DNA from: Alkalilimnicola ehrlichii
GTDB lineage: Bacteria > Pseudomonadota > Gammaproteobacteria > Nitrococcales > AK92
Direction of reading: 5' to 3'
DNA: 40,235 bases
Assembly: GCF_003399765.1 (NCBI RefSeq)
Contig: NZ_NFZV01000032.1
Location: 1-40,235, forward strand
Shown: positions 16,243 through 23,994 of the stretch, in pieces
How the letters are laid out: each line of letters opens with the position of its first letter
How positions within the stretch are numbered: position 1 is the first letter of the stretch
Made by a program: the position numbers and the translations under genes
Notes under the pieces: model-generated
Seen by the model: the letters and a program-made list of their open reading frames with translations, nothing else
Told to the model about the DNA's origin: nothing
Database searches by the model: none

Positions 16243-16839
16243 ATGCCAAAACGTCAATCTCGAAGTAACGACCGACGTCGAGACATACTGCAAGCCGCAC
16301 TTAGAGCCTTTACCGAACATGGCTTATCGGCAACGACCGTAGAGATGATCTGCGAAGGGTCCGGTGCGAGTGTGGGCAGCGTATACCACCACTTCGGCAA
16401 TAAAATCGGCGTAGCGACGGCCTTATATCAGCAGGGGCTAGAAGAACATTTCGATGCGCTGCATGCGCGAGCAACCGCCGCGGAAGATGCAAGGGGCGTC
16501 ATAGCGGCACTTATCGAAAGCTTTATCGACTGGACAACGGAGAATCCCGACTGGGCACGCTTTATCTTTGCCGTGCGCGCGGACATGATGCAGAGCGAAG
16601 CGGCGGAAAAGCTTACGGCGGCAAACAAAGAGCGGGTTAAAGCCCTCCGCGACTTGCTTGCGCCGCACGTCGAACAAGGCCATATACGACAACTACCGTT
16701 TGAGCTCTACCAACCACTGATTCACGGGCCTGTTCTGACTTATGTCCGCGCCTGGCTTGCGGGAAGAACGGCCAGCGCACCAACGGAACACCGGGAAACC
16801 TTTGTGCAAGCGGCTTGGCGGGCGGTCGGTAACGAATGA
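16243..16839 (+). CDS. TetR/AcrR family transcriptional regulator
   Basis: 198 aa. The N-terminal DNA-binding domain (about residues 10-58) has the full TetR pattern: RRRDILQAALRAFTEHGLSATTVEMICEGSGASVGSVYHHFGNKIGVATALY. The C-terminal ligand/dimer domain is all helical (FIDWTTENPDWARFIFAVRADMM, a common sub-pattern in fatty-acid-linked members). It is divergent from DUF4442, with its start codon touching the palindromic operator and no room for a long leader. It probably represses itself and the thioesterase-hydrolase-dusC group. The ligand is unknown. Confidence 0.9.
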   Translation: MPKRQSRSNDRRRDILQAALRAFTEHGLSATTVEMICEGSGASVGSVYHHFGNKIGVATALYQQGLEEHFDALHARATAAEDARGVIAALIESFIDWTTENPDWARFIFAVRADMMQSEAAEKLTAANKERVKALRDLLAPHVEQGHIRQLPFELYQPLIHGPVLTYVRAWLAGRTASAPTEHRETFVQAAWRAVGNE

Positions 16840-16927
16840 CGGCTCACACAGCCAAGATGGTAAGCCGCGACGGCATACTCATCGGCGGCGGAGCCAGCAA
16901 ATGCCCCGCCACAGACTTTAGAATATT

Positions 16928-17563
16928 TTAACGTTCTGACGACGACCGACCGTATACATCCCATAGGCGCTGAGGTTCGCCCGGAAAACGCACAGGCAGC
17001 TCGTCGATCGACTGTAGCCAAGGCTGAGGATTCTGCGCGAGAGCGTTCTCCAACGCTTCCCTTCCCGCAGGCTCCGCTACAAGTTCCGCCAGGATAAAGT
17101 CGTTCCCTCTCGCCAGCGCCAACTCCACGGCATTCATCCCGTAGATATTGGTGCCGTCGTCATAACCGCCTTGTTCAAGCAATAGACGCGCGGATAAGTA
17201 GTCACCGGTATAAACCGCGCTTATCAGCATAGGTTCGCCGAGGTGGTTAAGTTGTTTGGGATCGGCGCCGTTGTGCAATAAGAACCGAACCGTATAAGCA
17301 TCCCTCTGCCTAATCGCAACCTCCAACGCCGTCCAGCCGTCGGCACGTCGAACATCGGGCGCCAGACCATCGGCCAACGCCGCTTTCATGTACTCGATAT
17401 CGCCCATGGCTACGGCGTGAAACCAGGCAGCCGTAACTGGATCGCGCTGATAAGCAGGCGTCGTACACGCCATCAGACTCAACCATGCTGCGCCTACTAA
17501 AGCAAAGCCAAACAACCGTGCCGCCCGCATCTTGTTAACGTCGTCTCCCTTTAGCCGCCTCAT
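16928..17563 (-). CDS. Ankyrin-repeat lipoprotein
   Basis: 211 aa. The start at 17563 overlaps the stop of the upstream ankyrin gene (ATGA) and has GAGGGGGG seven bases before it. A start at the twelfth codon (MRAARLFG) is possible. The lipoprotein signal ends WLSLMAC. Ankyrin repeats cover about residues 45-150: TAAWFHAVAMGDIEYMKAALADGLAPDVR, GWTALEVAIRQRDAYTVRFLLHNGADPKQ, EPMLISAVYTGDYLSARLLLEQGGY, MNAVELALARGNDFILAELVAEPAG. The C-terminal tail (ELPVRFPGEPQRLWDVYG) is unrecognised. It is predicted to be membrane-anchored and exposed to the periplasm, and translationally coupled to the large exported ankyrin protein. Confidence 0.8.
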   Translation of the reverse strand: MRRLKGDDVNKMRAARLFGFALVGAAWLSLMACTTPAYQRDPVTAAWFHAVAMGDIEYMKAALADGLAPDVRRADGWTALEVAIRQRDAYTVRFLLHNGADPKQLNHLGEPMLISAVYTGDYLSARLLLEQGGYDDGTNIYGMNAVELALARGNDFILAELVAEPAGREALENALAQNPQPWLQSIDELPVRFPGEPQRLWDVYGRSSSER

Positions 17564-19434
17564 AACACACCCCCCTCGCCGCAGCTCAACGTATCGCCCG
17601 CCATCGCGGCGCTCATTTGAATAACTAAGCGTTCCGCCTCGGAGGAATCCTCAGCCTCCGCGACAAACGCACAGGCCCGCGCCCGAACCGGGCCTTGCGC
17701 CATGTCCAGACGCGCACCGTACTCATGTAAGAGTTGCGCCATCTCAAAGCGCGACTGAAATAGCGCCGCTTCCAGCAGCGTGCCTAGCGTGTACGGCTCC
17801 GGAAGCGGCACGCGATCGCCGCCGATGGCCGATTCCAGCAACGCCTGCGCCACGTCCGCGCGATTTCTTTCAGCGGCCACCACAAGCGGGTGCGGCAGCT
17901 GCTCGTACAACGCGCGTGGCTCACCGGAGAAAAACTCGCCCCAACCAGCTTTCAGCACGACACGGACGTACTCGGGATAAATCAGGCTCAGCATCATCAC
18001 GTCGTGCTGCGTAACGTCGTCGGCATGCTCAAGTAAACTTCTGATAGCACCTACCCGTTCGCTCGCCATAAAGCAGCGCGCAAGAGACTGATCCCTTTCC
18101 TCCGACAACCGCAATTCGACCCCTGCCTCCAAGAGTTTCGGCACGGCGGCGTCAAAGCCCTCTTCGCAAGCCACTCTCATAGGTGTCCGGCCTGCGCTGA
18201 AACGTGGCTCCGGGTTGGCGCCAAGCGCCAATAGACGAGTTAGCAACGTTTCATCCCGCACATGAATCGCCGCCGTCAGAGGCGTCTGCCATAGCTGCCA
18301 GCTTGCGTTTACCGGCGGGTCATCCTGCGCGAGAATCCAATCGACCAAGCTATCGCGCTCGGTCAGGATCGAGAATATCAACAGATTCCCCCAGCCGCCG
18401 CCGCGTAAATCCGCCTGCTCCAAGAGCGGCATCAAGGTAGCCAAGGCCTCTTCGTCGGCTCGCTGCACAGCGATCTCCAACGCCTCTCCCAAGAGCGGCA
18501 TGGCGAGCTCGACGTAGCCATGCTCGACAAGCGGCACTACGACTAAAGGGCTGGTCTGAAAGACGCGCACACGCGATTGCGCATCTTCGAGATCCTCAAG
18601 AGAAGGGGCGGAGCGGCCCGATAAATGCCGATCCAACAGCGCCGAACCGCCGTAGCGGAAGATCAACTCCAGCTCGCGCTCCGGCGAATAAGGCCGGCCG
18701 GCCCCGCGTTCGATCAAGCCGCTAACGATCTTGCCGTTATGCGCCCGGCTCGCCATTTGCAAGAGGTCGCGTTTAAAGGCTGGGTCAAGAATCTTGGCGC
18801 CGACGCCTTCATCCCTCAGCAAAGCGTATAAGGCCATGTTGTCCTGCGGCGCTTGCACCGCCAATTCCAATAGCGGCCGGTGCAACTGAGGCTCCGGCAG
18901 TTCGACCCCGGCAGCCAGGAGCGTTTCCACAATCTCGTAGCTACCGCCGGATACCGCCGTAACCATGAGGTCGTAAGAACGCCCTCCCACGCTCGGCGTC
19001 ACGCTAATATCGGCCCCGCGACGCAACAGCTCGTGAAAGCCCCGAGCATGACCGCTCCAGGCAGCGGCGAACAACGGCGAGACTCCGGAGCGCAGACGTA
19101 AATCGGGGTTGGCACCGCGTTCGAGTAAGAGGTCGATAAGCGCATCGTCGCCTCGCATCAAGGCGACGATCAACGGCGAGCCGCCGCCAAAGACTTCCGC
19201 CAGAAGGCGGTCGTTGGCCGTTAACGGATTGCGTACCGGCGCGTCGACATAGGCGCCTTGCTCCAGCGCAGCCTCCACACCAGCCAAGTCCCCTGCCTCA
19301 ACCGCGTTCGACAGCGCCAGATCCTGAGACCAGACCCGCGCCTGCGCCGGCAGCGAAACGGCTAGCGGCAAGCAGCAGAATAAGATAAGCATCAGCCCCC
19401 TAGACAGGGACTTGCCACAAGAATCAACGTCCAT
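17560..19434 (-). CDS. Large exported ankyrin-repeat protein
   Basis: 624 aa. The signal peptide has the core LMLILFCCLPLAVSLPAQA; a GGGGGG tract before the start may serve as ribosome site. At least ten ankyrin or ankyrin-like repeats fill the protein, clearest in the first 160 residues (SNAVEAGDLAGVEAALEQGAYVDA, SPLIVALMRGDDALIDLLLERGANPDLR, SPLFAAAWSGHARGFHELLRRGADISV) and again in the second half (TPLTAAIHVRDETLLTRLLALGANPEPR, TPMRVACEEGFDAAVPKLLEAG, HPLVVAAERNRADVAQALLESA). No catalytic domain is visible. Ankyrin arrays bind proteins; an array this long in the periplasm is uncommon. It forms an overlapping pair with the ankyrin lipoprotein downstream. The partner protein is unknown. Confidence 0.8.
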   Translation of the reverse strand: MDVDSCGKSLSRGLMLILFCCLPLAVSLPAQARVWSQDLALSNAVEAGDLAGVEAALEQGAYVDAPVRNPLTANDRLLAEVFGGGSPLIVALMRGDDALIDLLLERGANPDLRLRSGVSPLFAAAWSGHARGFHELLRRGADISVTPSVGGRSYDLMVTAVSGGSYEIVETLLAAGVELPEPQLHRPLLELAVQAPQDNMALYALLRDEGVGAKILDPAFKRDLLQMASRAHNGKIVSGLIERGAGRPYSPERELELIFRYGGSALLDRHLSGRSAPSLEDLEDAQSRVRVFQTSPLVVVPLVEHGYVELAMPLLGEALEIAVQRADEEALATLMPLLEQADLRGGGWGNLLIFSILTERDSLVDWILAQDDPPVNASWQLWQTPLTAAIHVRDETLLTRLLALGANPEPRFSAGRTPMRVACEEGFDAAVPKLLEAGVELRLSEERDQSLARCFMASERVGAIRSLLEHADDVTQHDVMMLSLIYPEYVRVVLKAGWGEFFSGEPRALYEQLPHPLVVAAERNRADVAQALLESAIGGDRVPLPEPYTLGTLLEAALFQSRFEMAQLLHEYGARLDMAQGPVRARACAFVAEAEDSSEAERLVIQMSAAMAGDTLSCGEGGVL

Positions 19435-19734
19435 TGTTGCCCCCCAATAAAAAAACGATAAGTAAGCAAATTCTCGTTATGCTCGGCGACTGCCGCCATC
19501 AAGCGGCCGCCATTATAGTACGCCTTCGCGCCTAGCTTAGCTTGGTCAAAGCCCTTCTTCGGGCTCCTGGCAACGCTGCGGACTGGCGCCTTGGCCGACC
19601 CGCTGAACCGGCCACTCTAGGCGTACTCGTTACCCCCAACAACCTGCTGGCCAGACAACTTGAAACCGCCCCTGCTTCCTCCCAGCTCCTATGGGAAAGG
19701 CCCCACAAGCTTGGTAAGCGGCAGGAAGCCGAAT
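19435..19734. other. Intergenic region upstream of ankyrin pair and Usp gene
   Basis: 300 bp between divergent genes. I see no coding region. A short dyad agccc-ttcttc-gggct lies at about 19549-19564. Promoters are not clear. Confidence 0.4.
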
Positions 19735-20574
19735 ATGGACAGAGTCATCGTTGCCGTTAACAGCTCGCCGATATCGCTCAGCGGCGCGCGGGTAGGTCGT
19801 GCGCTAGCCGAACAGTTAGCAGCGGAACTGCAACTGTATTCGATCACCCCGGACGAACGTCACTTCGGCGACCGCCGTCGCGAGCTGACATCGCTACTAC
19901 AAGACACGGGGATAGACCTAGAGAGAAGGCTGACCCTGGTCGCCGCACGCTCCCCGGCCTACCAGCTGACTCAGCTTGCCGACGCCCCCCAAGCACCGCT
20001 GCTATGCATGGCGACCCACGCGCGAGGGATGCTTGGCGCGAGCATGTTAGGCAGCGTGCCCTCGGAGGTCGTTTCCAACGTAAAACGGCCAGTGATTCTC
20101 GTCGGCCCGCATGTTGGCGATTGGCAAGGGCCAATCAGGACAGTATCGGTAGCACTAGACGGTTCGACCTTTGCCGAGAGCATTTTACCCGGTGCCGTCG
20201 ACTTCGCCCGCCGCCTACAAGCGAAGCTGTGTTTATTGCGGGTACAGGTCGAAGACCTCACCTGGGAAGGTCCGGAAGAATCGCCGGATAACAACGAAAG
20301 CAATTATCTGCAGGAGCTCGCCGCACACGTGCAACGCACCGCGCCCCAGCTTAACGTGAGCTGGAAACTTTTGGAGGAACATAGCGATTATCCCGGCGAC
20401 CCGCGCAAGCTCCTGGTGGAGTACGCCAACAAGCAGTCCAACTGCCTGCTGGCACTCACAACGCACGGCTCGGGGCTTACCAAAACCGCCCTCGGTAGCG
20501 TCGCTCATCGCGTAATACGTAAGAGCCATTGCCCAGTTCTGGTAAGCCGCCCTCAGGAATCCTCCCGCCTCTAA
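19735..20574 (+). CDS. Universal stress protein with two Usp domains
   Basis: 279 aa from ATG at 19735 (MDRVIVAVNSSPISLSGAR), with AGGAAG upstream. The frame is open to 19660 but that extension is not protein-like. Two tandem Usp domains are present: residues 1-130 end with MATHARGMLGASMLGSVPSEVVSNVKRPVILVGP, and residues 140-275 begin TVSVALDGSTFAESILPGAVDFARRL and end LALTTHGSGLTKTALGSVAHRVIRKSHCPVLVSRP. Both carry the GxxGS...V nucleotide-binding type motif near the end, so ATP binding is plausible. It is a cytoplasmic stress protein upstream of the VOC and reductase genes, 153 bp away. Confidence 0.9.
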   Translation: MDRVIVAVNSSPISLSGARVGRALAEQLAAELQLYSITPDERHFGDRRRELTSLLQDTGIDLERRLTLVAARSPAYQLTQLADAPQAPLLCMATHARGMLGASMLGSVPSEVVSNVKRPVILVGPHVGDWQGPIRTVSVALDGSTFAESILPGAVDFARRLQAKLCLLRVQVEDLTWEGPEESPDNNESNYLQELAAHVQRTAPQLNVSWKLLEEHSDYPGDPRKLLVEYANKQSNCLLALTTHGSGLTKTALGSVAHRVIRKSHCPVLVSRPQESSRL

Positions 20575-20727
20575 CCCAGAACAAGCCTTGCTCGGTATTT
20601 TTCGCCCGTCTTGTCGACATTCTCTCGACCTGAACGACAATGGTAAGAACGACTTCGTTCATTGGACGCCCAAGCCTTCTGGCAGTCATCCTTTATTGTT
20701 TATACCCTTACCGAACAGGGAGGAGTC

Positions 20728-21630
20728 ATGCAGCGGTTTAGTATTAACCTTTGGTTCGACCGTCAAGCCGAAGAAGCGGCGAACTTTTATACGTCCCTCT
20801 TCGATAACGCCCGGATCACGGCAATCGATCGCTACCGCAAAGCCGGGCAGGAGATTCACGGGCAACAGCCCGGCCAAGTCATGACAGTGGCCTTCGAGCT
20901 GGAAGATCAAGCGTTCGTCGGACTCAATGGCGGCCCGCTGTTTACCTTCTCGCCGTCCATATCCTTCATGGTTAACTGCACGAGCATCGAAGAAGTCGAT
21001 ACGCTGTGGAAGAAGCTCGCCGTACAAGGAACGCCGCTAATGCCGCTGGACAGCTACCCGTTCAGCGAACGCTACGGCTGGATTCAAGATCGATACGGCG
21101 TTTCTTGGCAGCTGATTTATGGGCCGGAAAAAGCGCCGCAGAAAATCATGCCCACCCTGATGTTCGTGGGCGATAACTACGGCGAGGTCGACGCCGCCAT
21201 GGCCTTCTACACCGACGTATTCCCCCACAGTCAAACCGATGCCGTCTTTCGGTACGGCCCCGGTCAGGAGCCGGACAAAGCCGACGCCGTCGCCTATGCG
21301 GATTTCGTGCTCGACGGCCATCGATTTGCCGCGATGGAGAGCGCACAGCCTCATGACTTCGGCTTTTCCGAGGCCATCTCGATCATTGTCCACTGTCAAA
21401 ATCAAGAGGAAGTCGACCGCTACTGGAGTCGGCTCAGCGCCGACCCCGCCGCAGAGCGCTGCGGTTGGCTGAAAGATCGGTTCGGCATCTCCTGGCAAAT
21501 TATTCCTACGGCATTGTACGACCTTCTGCGCGATTCCGACCCCGCCAAAGGCGAGAGCGTCATGAGCGCCCTGTTACAGATGAAAAAGCTCGACATCGCC
21601 GCGCTAAAACGCGCTTACGACGACACTTGA
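20728..21630 (+). CDS. Double-domain PhnB-like VOC protein
   Basis: About 300 aa from ATG at 20728 (MQRFSINLWFDRQAEEAA), preceded by GGGAGGAG. Two copies of the PhnB-like/3-demethylubiquinone-type VOC fold: the first spans residues 1-135 (LWFDRQAEEAANFYTSLFDNARI; FSPSISFMVNC; RYGWIQDRYGVSWQLI), the second about 145-270 (PTLMFVGDNYGEVDAAMAFYTDVFP; FSEAISIIVHCQNQEEVDRYW; CGWLKDRFGISWQIIP). Despite the historical name, such proteins are not proven methyltransferases. VOC proteins act on small electrophiles or bind antibiotics. Its neighbours (flavodoxin-like reductase, YciI/DGPF, NTF2-like) are common companions of this family. Confidence 0.88.
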   Translation: MQRFSINLWFDRQAEEAANFYTSLFDNARITAIDRYRKAGQEIHGQQPGQVMTVAFELEDQAFVGLNGGPLFTFSPSISFMVNCTSIEEVDTLWKKLAVQGTPLMPLDSYPFSERYGWIQDRYGVSWQLIYGPEKAPQKIMPTLMFVGDNYGEVDAAMAFYTDVFPHSQTDAVFRYGPGQEPDKADAVAYADFVLDGHRFAAMESAQPHDFGFSEAISIIVHCQNQEEVDRYWSRLSADPAAERCGWLKDRFGISWQIIPTALYDLLRDSDPAKGESVMSALLQMKKLDIAALKRAYDDT

Positions 21631-21682
21631 TTTAAGCACTCGCGAGCCGCAGCAGTACGACAACACGGTAGGAGACAAGCTT

Positions 21683-22288
21683 ATGTCGTTAAGCGCGCTC
21701 GCCATCAACTGCACGCTAAAGGCCTCGCCGGCAGAATCCTCCTGCGAGCTTATGCTACGCAAGGTGCTTAGAGCACTGGAACAGGAAGGCTGTACCGGCG
21801 AGTTACTGCGTGCCGTCGATTACAACATCAAACCCGGCGTCTACTCGGACGAAGGGGACGGCGACGAATGGCCCCCTATCCGACGCAAAATCCTCGATGC
21901 CGACATCTTCGTGCTCGGCACCCCGATCTGGCTCGGGCATCCTTCCAGCATCTGCCAACGGGTGTTGGAGCGTCTTGACGCCTTTCTTGGCGAAACCGAC
22001 GCGGAAGGACGCTTGGTTTCCTATGGCCGGGTCGCCGCCGTTGCCGTTGTCGGCAACGAAGACGGCGCCCACCACGTGACTGCCGAGCTGTTCCAAGGGC
22101 TCAACGACGTCGGCTTTACCCTGCCGGCAAGCGCTTCCACCTATTGGACAGGCGAAGCCATGCAAAAGACGGACTTTAAAGATCTCGACGAAACGCCGGC
22201 GACAGTCCAACAAGCCACCCAAGGCCTGGCGCGGAATTGCGTCCATCTTGCCCGCCTCCTCAAGCAGGCTCAGTACCCAGGCAGCTGA
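21683..22288 (+). CDS. Flavodoxin-like NAD(P)H-dependent FMN reductase
   Basis: 201 aa, with AGGAGACAAGCTT before ATG. It has a flavodoxin fold: ALAINCTLKASPAESSCELML (phosphate loop of the TLK.S..S type), PIRRKILDADIFVLGTPIWLGHPSSICQRVLERLDAF (the classic TPIWxGxPS...ERLD flavin-site motif), and RVAAVAVVGNEDGAHHVTAELFQGLNDVGFTLP. It is a likely NADPH-dependent reductase of quinones or similar compounds. It lies 52 bp after the VOC gene, probably in the same transcript. Confidence 0.88.
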   Translation: MSLSALAINCTLKASPAESSCELMLRKVLRALEQEGCTGELLRAVDYNIKPGVYSDEGDGDEWPPIRRKILDADIFVLGTPIWLGHPSSICQRVLERLDAFLGETDAEGRLVSYGRVAAVAVVGNEDGAHHVTAELFQGLNDVGFTLPASASTYWTGEAMQKTDFKDLDETPATVQQATQGLARNCVHLARLLKQAQYPGS

Positions 22289-22334
22289 TCGAACAGCCGG
22301 TTTGACGACCACCAGCAAAAACGCCGCCCCCTAC

Positions 22335-22384
22335 GCGGCCAAACACACTCTATGACATGACGCGGTCTAGACGTGTTTGGCCGC
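22335..22384. terminator. Inverted repeat between convergent genes
   Basis: Perfect 12-bp arms gcggccaaacac (22335-22346) and gtgtttggccgc (22373-22384) around a 26-base loop, placed between the convergent FMN-reductase and YciI genes. No T tract follows on either strand, so termination is inferred from position. Confidence 0.6.
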
Positions 22385-22401
22385 ACGGGCTTCAAAAGCG
22401 C

Positions 22402-22815
22402 TTAAGCGCCCCCGACGTTCAGCTCGCGAAAGCGCTCGACAGCTTCGGTAGGCGCAAAGTCGTCTAACTCGAACATCTGCCGCACCTCAATTTCGCACGC
22501 CGCCCCTTCTCCTTGCGGATTCGGGAATCGCCGCGCCCACTCAATGGCCTCTTCTCGCGAGTTAACGCGGATAATGGTATAGCCGGCTATCAACTCTTTG
22601 GTTTCCAGGAAAGGGCCATCGGTCACAATGCGGTTCGCCCCTTCGTAGCGCACCCGAAACCCTTTGGCGGACGGCTGCAACCCGGACGCATCGACCAACA
22701 CCTCGGCCTTCGCCAAGGCTTCGTGGTAAGCCGCCATCGCAGCCATGCTCTCGTCCGTCGGCATCTCGCCCGCCTCGATCCTTTCGTCGCCTTTGACAAT
22801 AATCATGAATCGCAT
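22402..22815 (-). CDS. YciI-related (DGPF-domain) protein
   Basis: 137 aa, with AAAGGAGGG before the ATG. The family pattern is complete: MRFMIIVKGDE, MAAYHEALAKAEVLVDASGLQPSAKGFRVRY, then TDGPFLETKELIAGYTIIRVNSREEAIEWARRFPNP. DGPF/YCII proteins have a ferredoxin-like dimer fold of unproven function and are often found near ECF sigma factors or VOC proteins. It lies 32 bp downstream of the NTF2-like gene on the same strand, so the two are probably cotranscribed. Confidence 0.92.
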   Translation of the reverse strand: MRFMIIVKGDERIEAGEMPTDESMAAMAAYHEALAKAEVLVDASGLQPSAKGFRVRYEGANRIVTDGPFLETKELIAGYTIIRVNSREEAIEWARRFPNPQGEGAACEIEVRQMFELDDFAPTEAVERFRELNVGGA

Positions 22816-22847
22816 AAAAGCCCTCCTTTCCAGGGGTGTAGCAGGCG

Positions 22848-23207
22848 TTAGCTGGCCGCCTTTTCCATGACATAAGCCATCATTTCGGATATTTTGTCTC
22901 CGCGCAGCGTGTAGATGTCGCAGAACGCATAGATCTTCTTCTGCCCGCTCGTGTCCGTCATGCGCATCTCCCCATTAACCGCCGCCTGCCCATCGCCGAC
23001 GATCACGCGGTCGATCGCCAGCTCAAACGTATTGCCGCTTCCCTGCATGTCATTGAGTACTTTAGCGAAATCCTCTTTACTGCCGACGCCGGCCTCGTTC
23101 GCCATACGAAACCGAATATCGTCGGTAACGGCCGCCAAGATAGCCGCCGCATCTTCCCGCGCCCAGGCTTCGTTAAATTCGCGTAAGAACTGTTCTGTGT
23201 GTTTCAT
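22848..23207 (-). CDS. NTF2-like (SnoaL/SgcJ type) protein
   Basis: 119 aa from ATG at 23207 (MKHTEQFLREFNEAWARED), with TGGAG six bases upstream. The longer frame to 23315 is not protein-like. The NTF2-like fold shows in LREFNEAWAREDAAAILAAVTDDIRFRMANEAGVGSKEDFAKVLNDM, GDGQAAVNGEMRMTDTSGQKKIYAFCDIYTLRGDKISEMMAYV. Such proteins are small-molecule isomerases or binding proteins; function is open. It is first gene of a pair with the YciI-like protein and divergent from the GFA gene. Confidence 0.85.
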   Translation of the reverse strand: MKHTEQFLREFNEAWAREDAAAILAAVTDDIRFRMANEAGVGSKEDFAKVLNDMQGSGNTFELAIDRVIVGDGQAAVNGEMRMTDTSGQKKIYAFCDIYTLRGDKISEMMAYVMEKAAS

Positions 23208-23330
23208 AAGTGCTCCATCAGGTTGGCTCTTTCTCGATGTTAGTCGTTTGGCGGCAGGCAGTTTCGACAGCAAGTAACACATTGTCGGGAACGCCCTAAC
23301 AGGCTCTACGAACACCGGAGGGAAGGGACG

Positions 23331-23804
23331 ATGCAGCTAGAGGGATCCTGTCACTGCCAAGCTATTAGTTTTCGGGTGGAAGCTCCTCACCCTTATCCAT
23401 TCAATCTTTGCTATTGCTCGATATGCCGGAAAACGGCCGGTGGCGGCGGCTATGCCATCAATCTAGGCGGACGTTACGAGACGTTGACCGTCCAGGGCGC
23501 GGAGCACCTACGAAAGTTTCGTGCCCGTATCAATGGCGAGATAAGCGTCGCCGAGCGCTACTTCTGCGGGCAATGCGGTAGTGCACTCTGGCTCTACGAC
23601 AAACGTTGGCCCGACCTCATCCACCCGCATGCTTCCGCAATCGACACGGAGCTGCCGATTCCTCCGCAACGCACGCATATGATGCTCGGCAGCAAAGCAC
23701 CCTGGGTTGACGTCAAAGCCGACGAAGGCGACTTATGCTTCGACACATACCCCGACGAAAGCTTGGCCGAATGGCATGCCCGGCACGGCTTAGACGATGC
23801 TTAA
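23331..23804 (+). CDS. GFA-family zinc protein
   Basis: 157 aa. All zinc ligands of the GFA (glutathione-dependent formaldehyde-activating enzyme-like) fold are present: Cys7 and Cys9 in GSCHCQAISF, Cys27, Cys29 and Cys32 in NLCYCSICRKTAGGGGYAINLG, and Cys79 and Cys82 in RYFCGQCGSALWLYD. The start has AGGGAAGGGACG upstream. The founding member binds glutathione; most members, including short ones like this, have unknown substrates. It is divergent from the NTF2/YciI pair. Confidence 0.92.
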   Translation: MQLEGSCHCQAISFRVEAPHPYPFNLCYCSICRKTAGGGGYAINLGGRYETLTVQGAEHLRKFRARINGEISVAERYFCGQCGSALWLYDKRWPDLIHPHASAIDTELPIPPQRTHMMLGSKAPWVDVKADEGDLCFDTYPDESLAEWHARHGLDDA

Positions 23805-23815
23805 GGAATCAATCT

Positions 23816-23852
23816 GCGTCTCCTTAAGAGACGCCGCCCCTCGTTAAGGGGC
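23816..23852 (+). terminator. Two tandem hairpins after GFA gene
   Basis: gcgtctc-cttaa-gagacgc (23816-23834) followed by gcccct-cgtta-aggggc (23836-23852), both perfect. They begin 12 bp after the GFA stop codon. No long T tract follows, so the termination type is uncertain. Confidence 0.65.
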
Positions 23853-23994
23853 ACCAGCCCGTCGCGCGCGTCGGCATATCTCAACGCAAGCGGTCCCCGA
23901 CGATTACGAAAAGCGGTTGCATTTCGGTTTAGAGTGATACTATTTACCGCTCATCGGCTAATTAACACAAAGAAGATATAGAGCCCTCCGCCGC

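Noticed and set aside
23208-23315. N-terminal extension of the NTF2-like protein
   Set aside because: It is not protein-like, and a good ribosome site precedes ATG at 23207.
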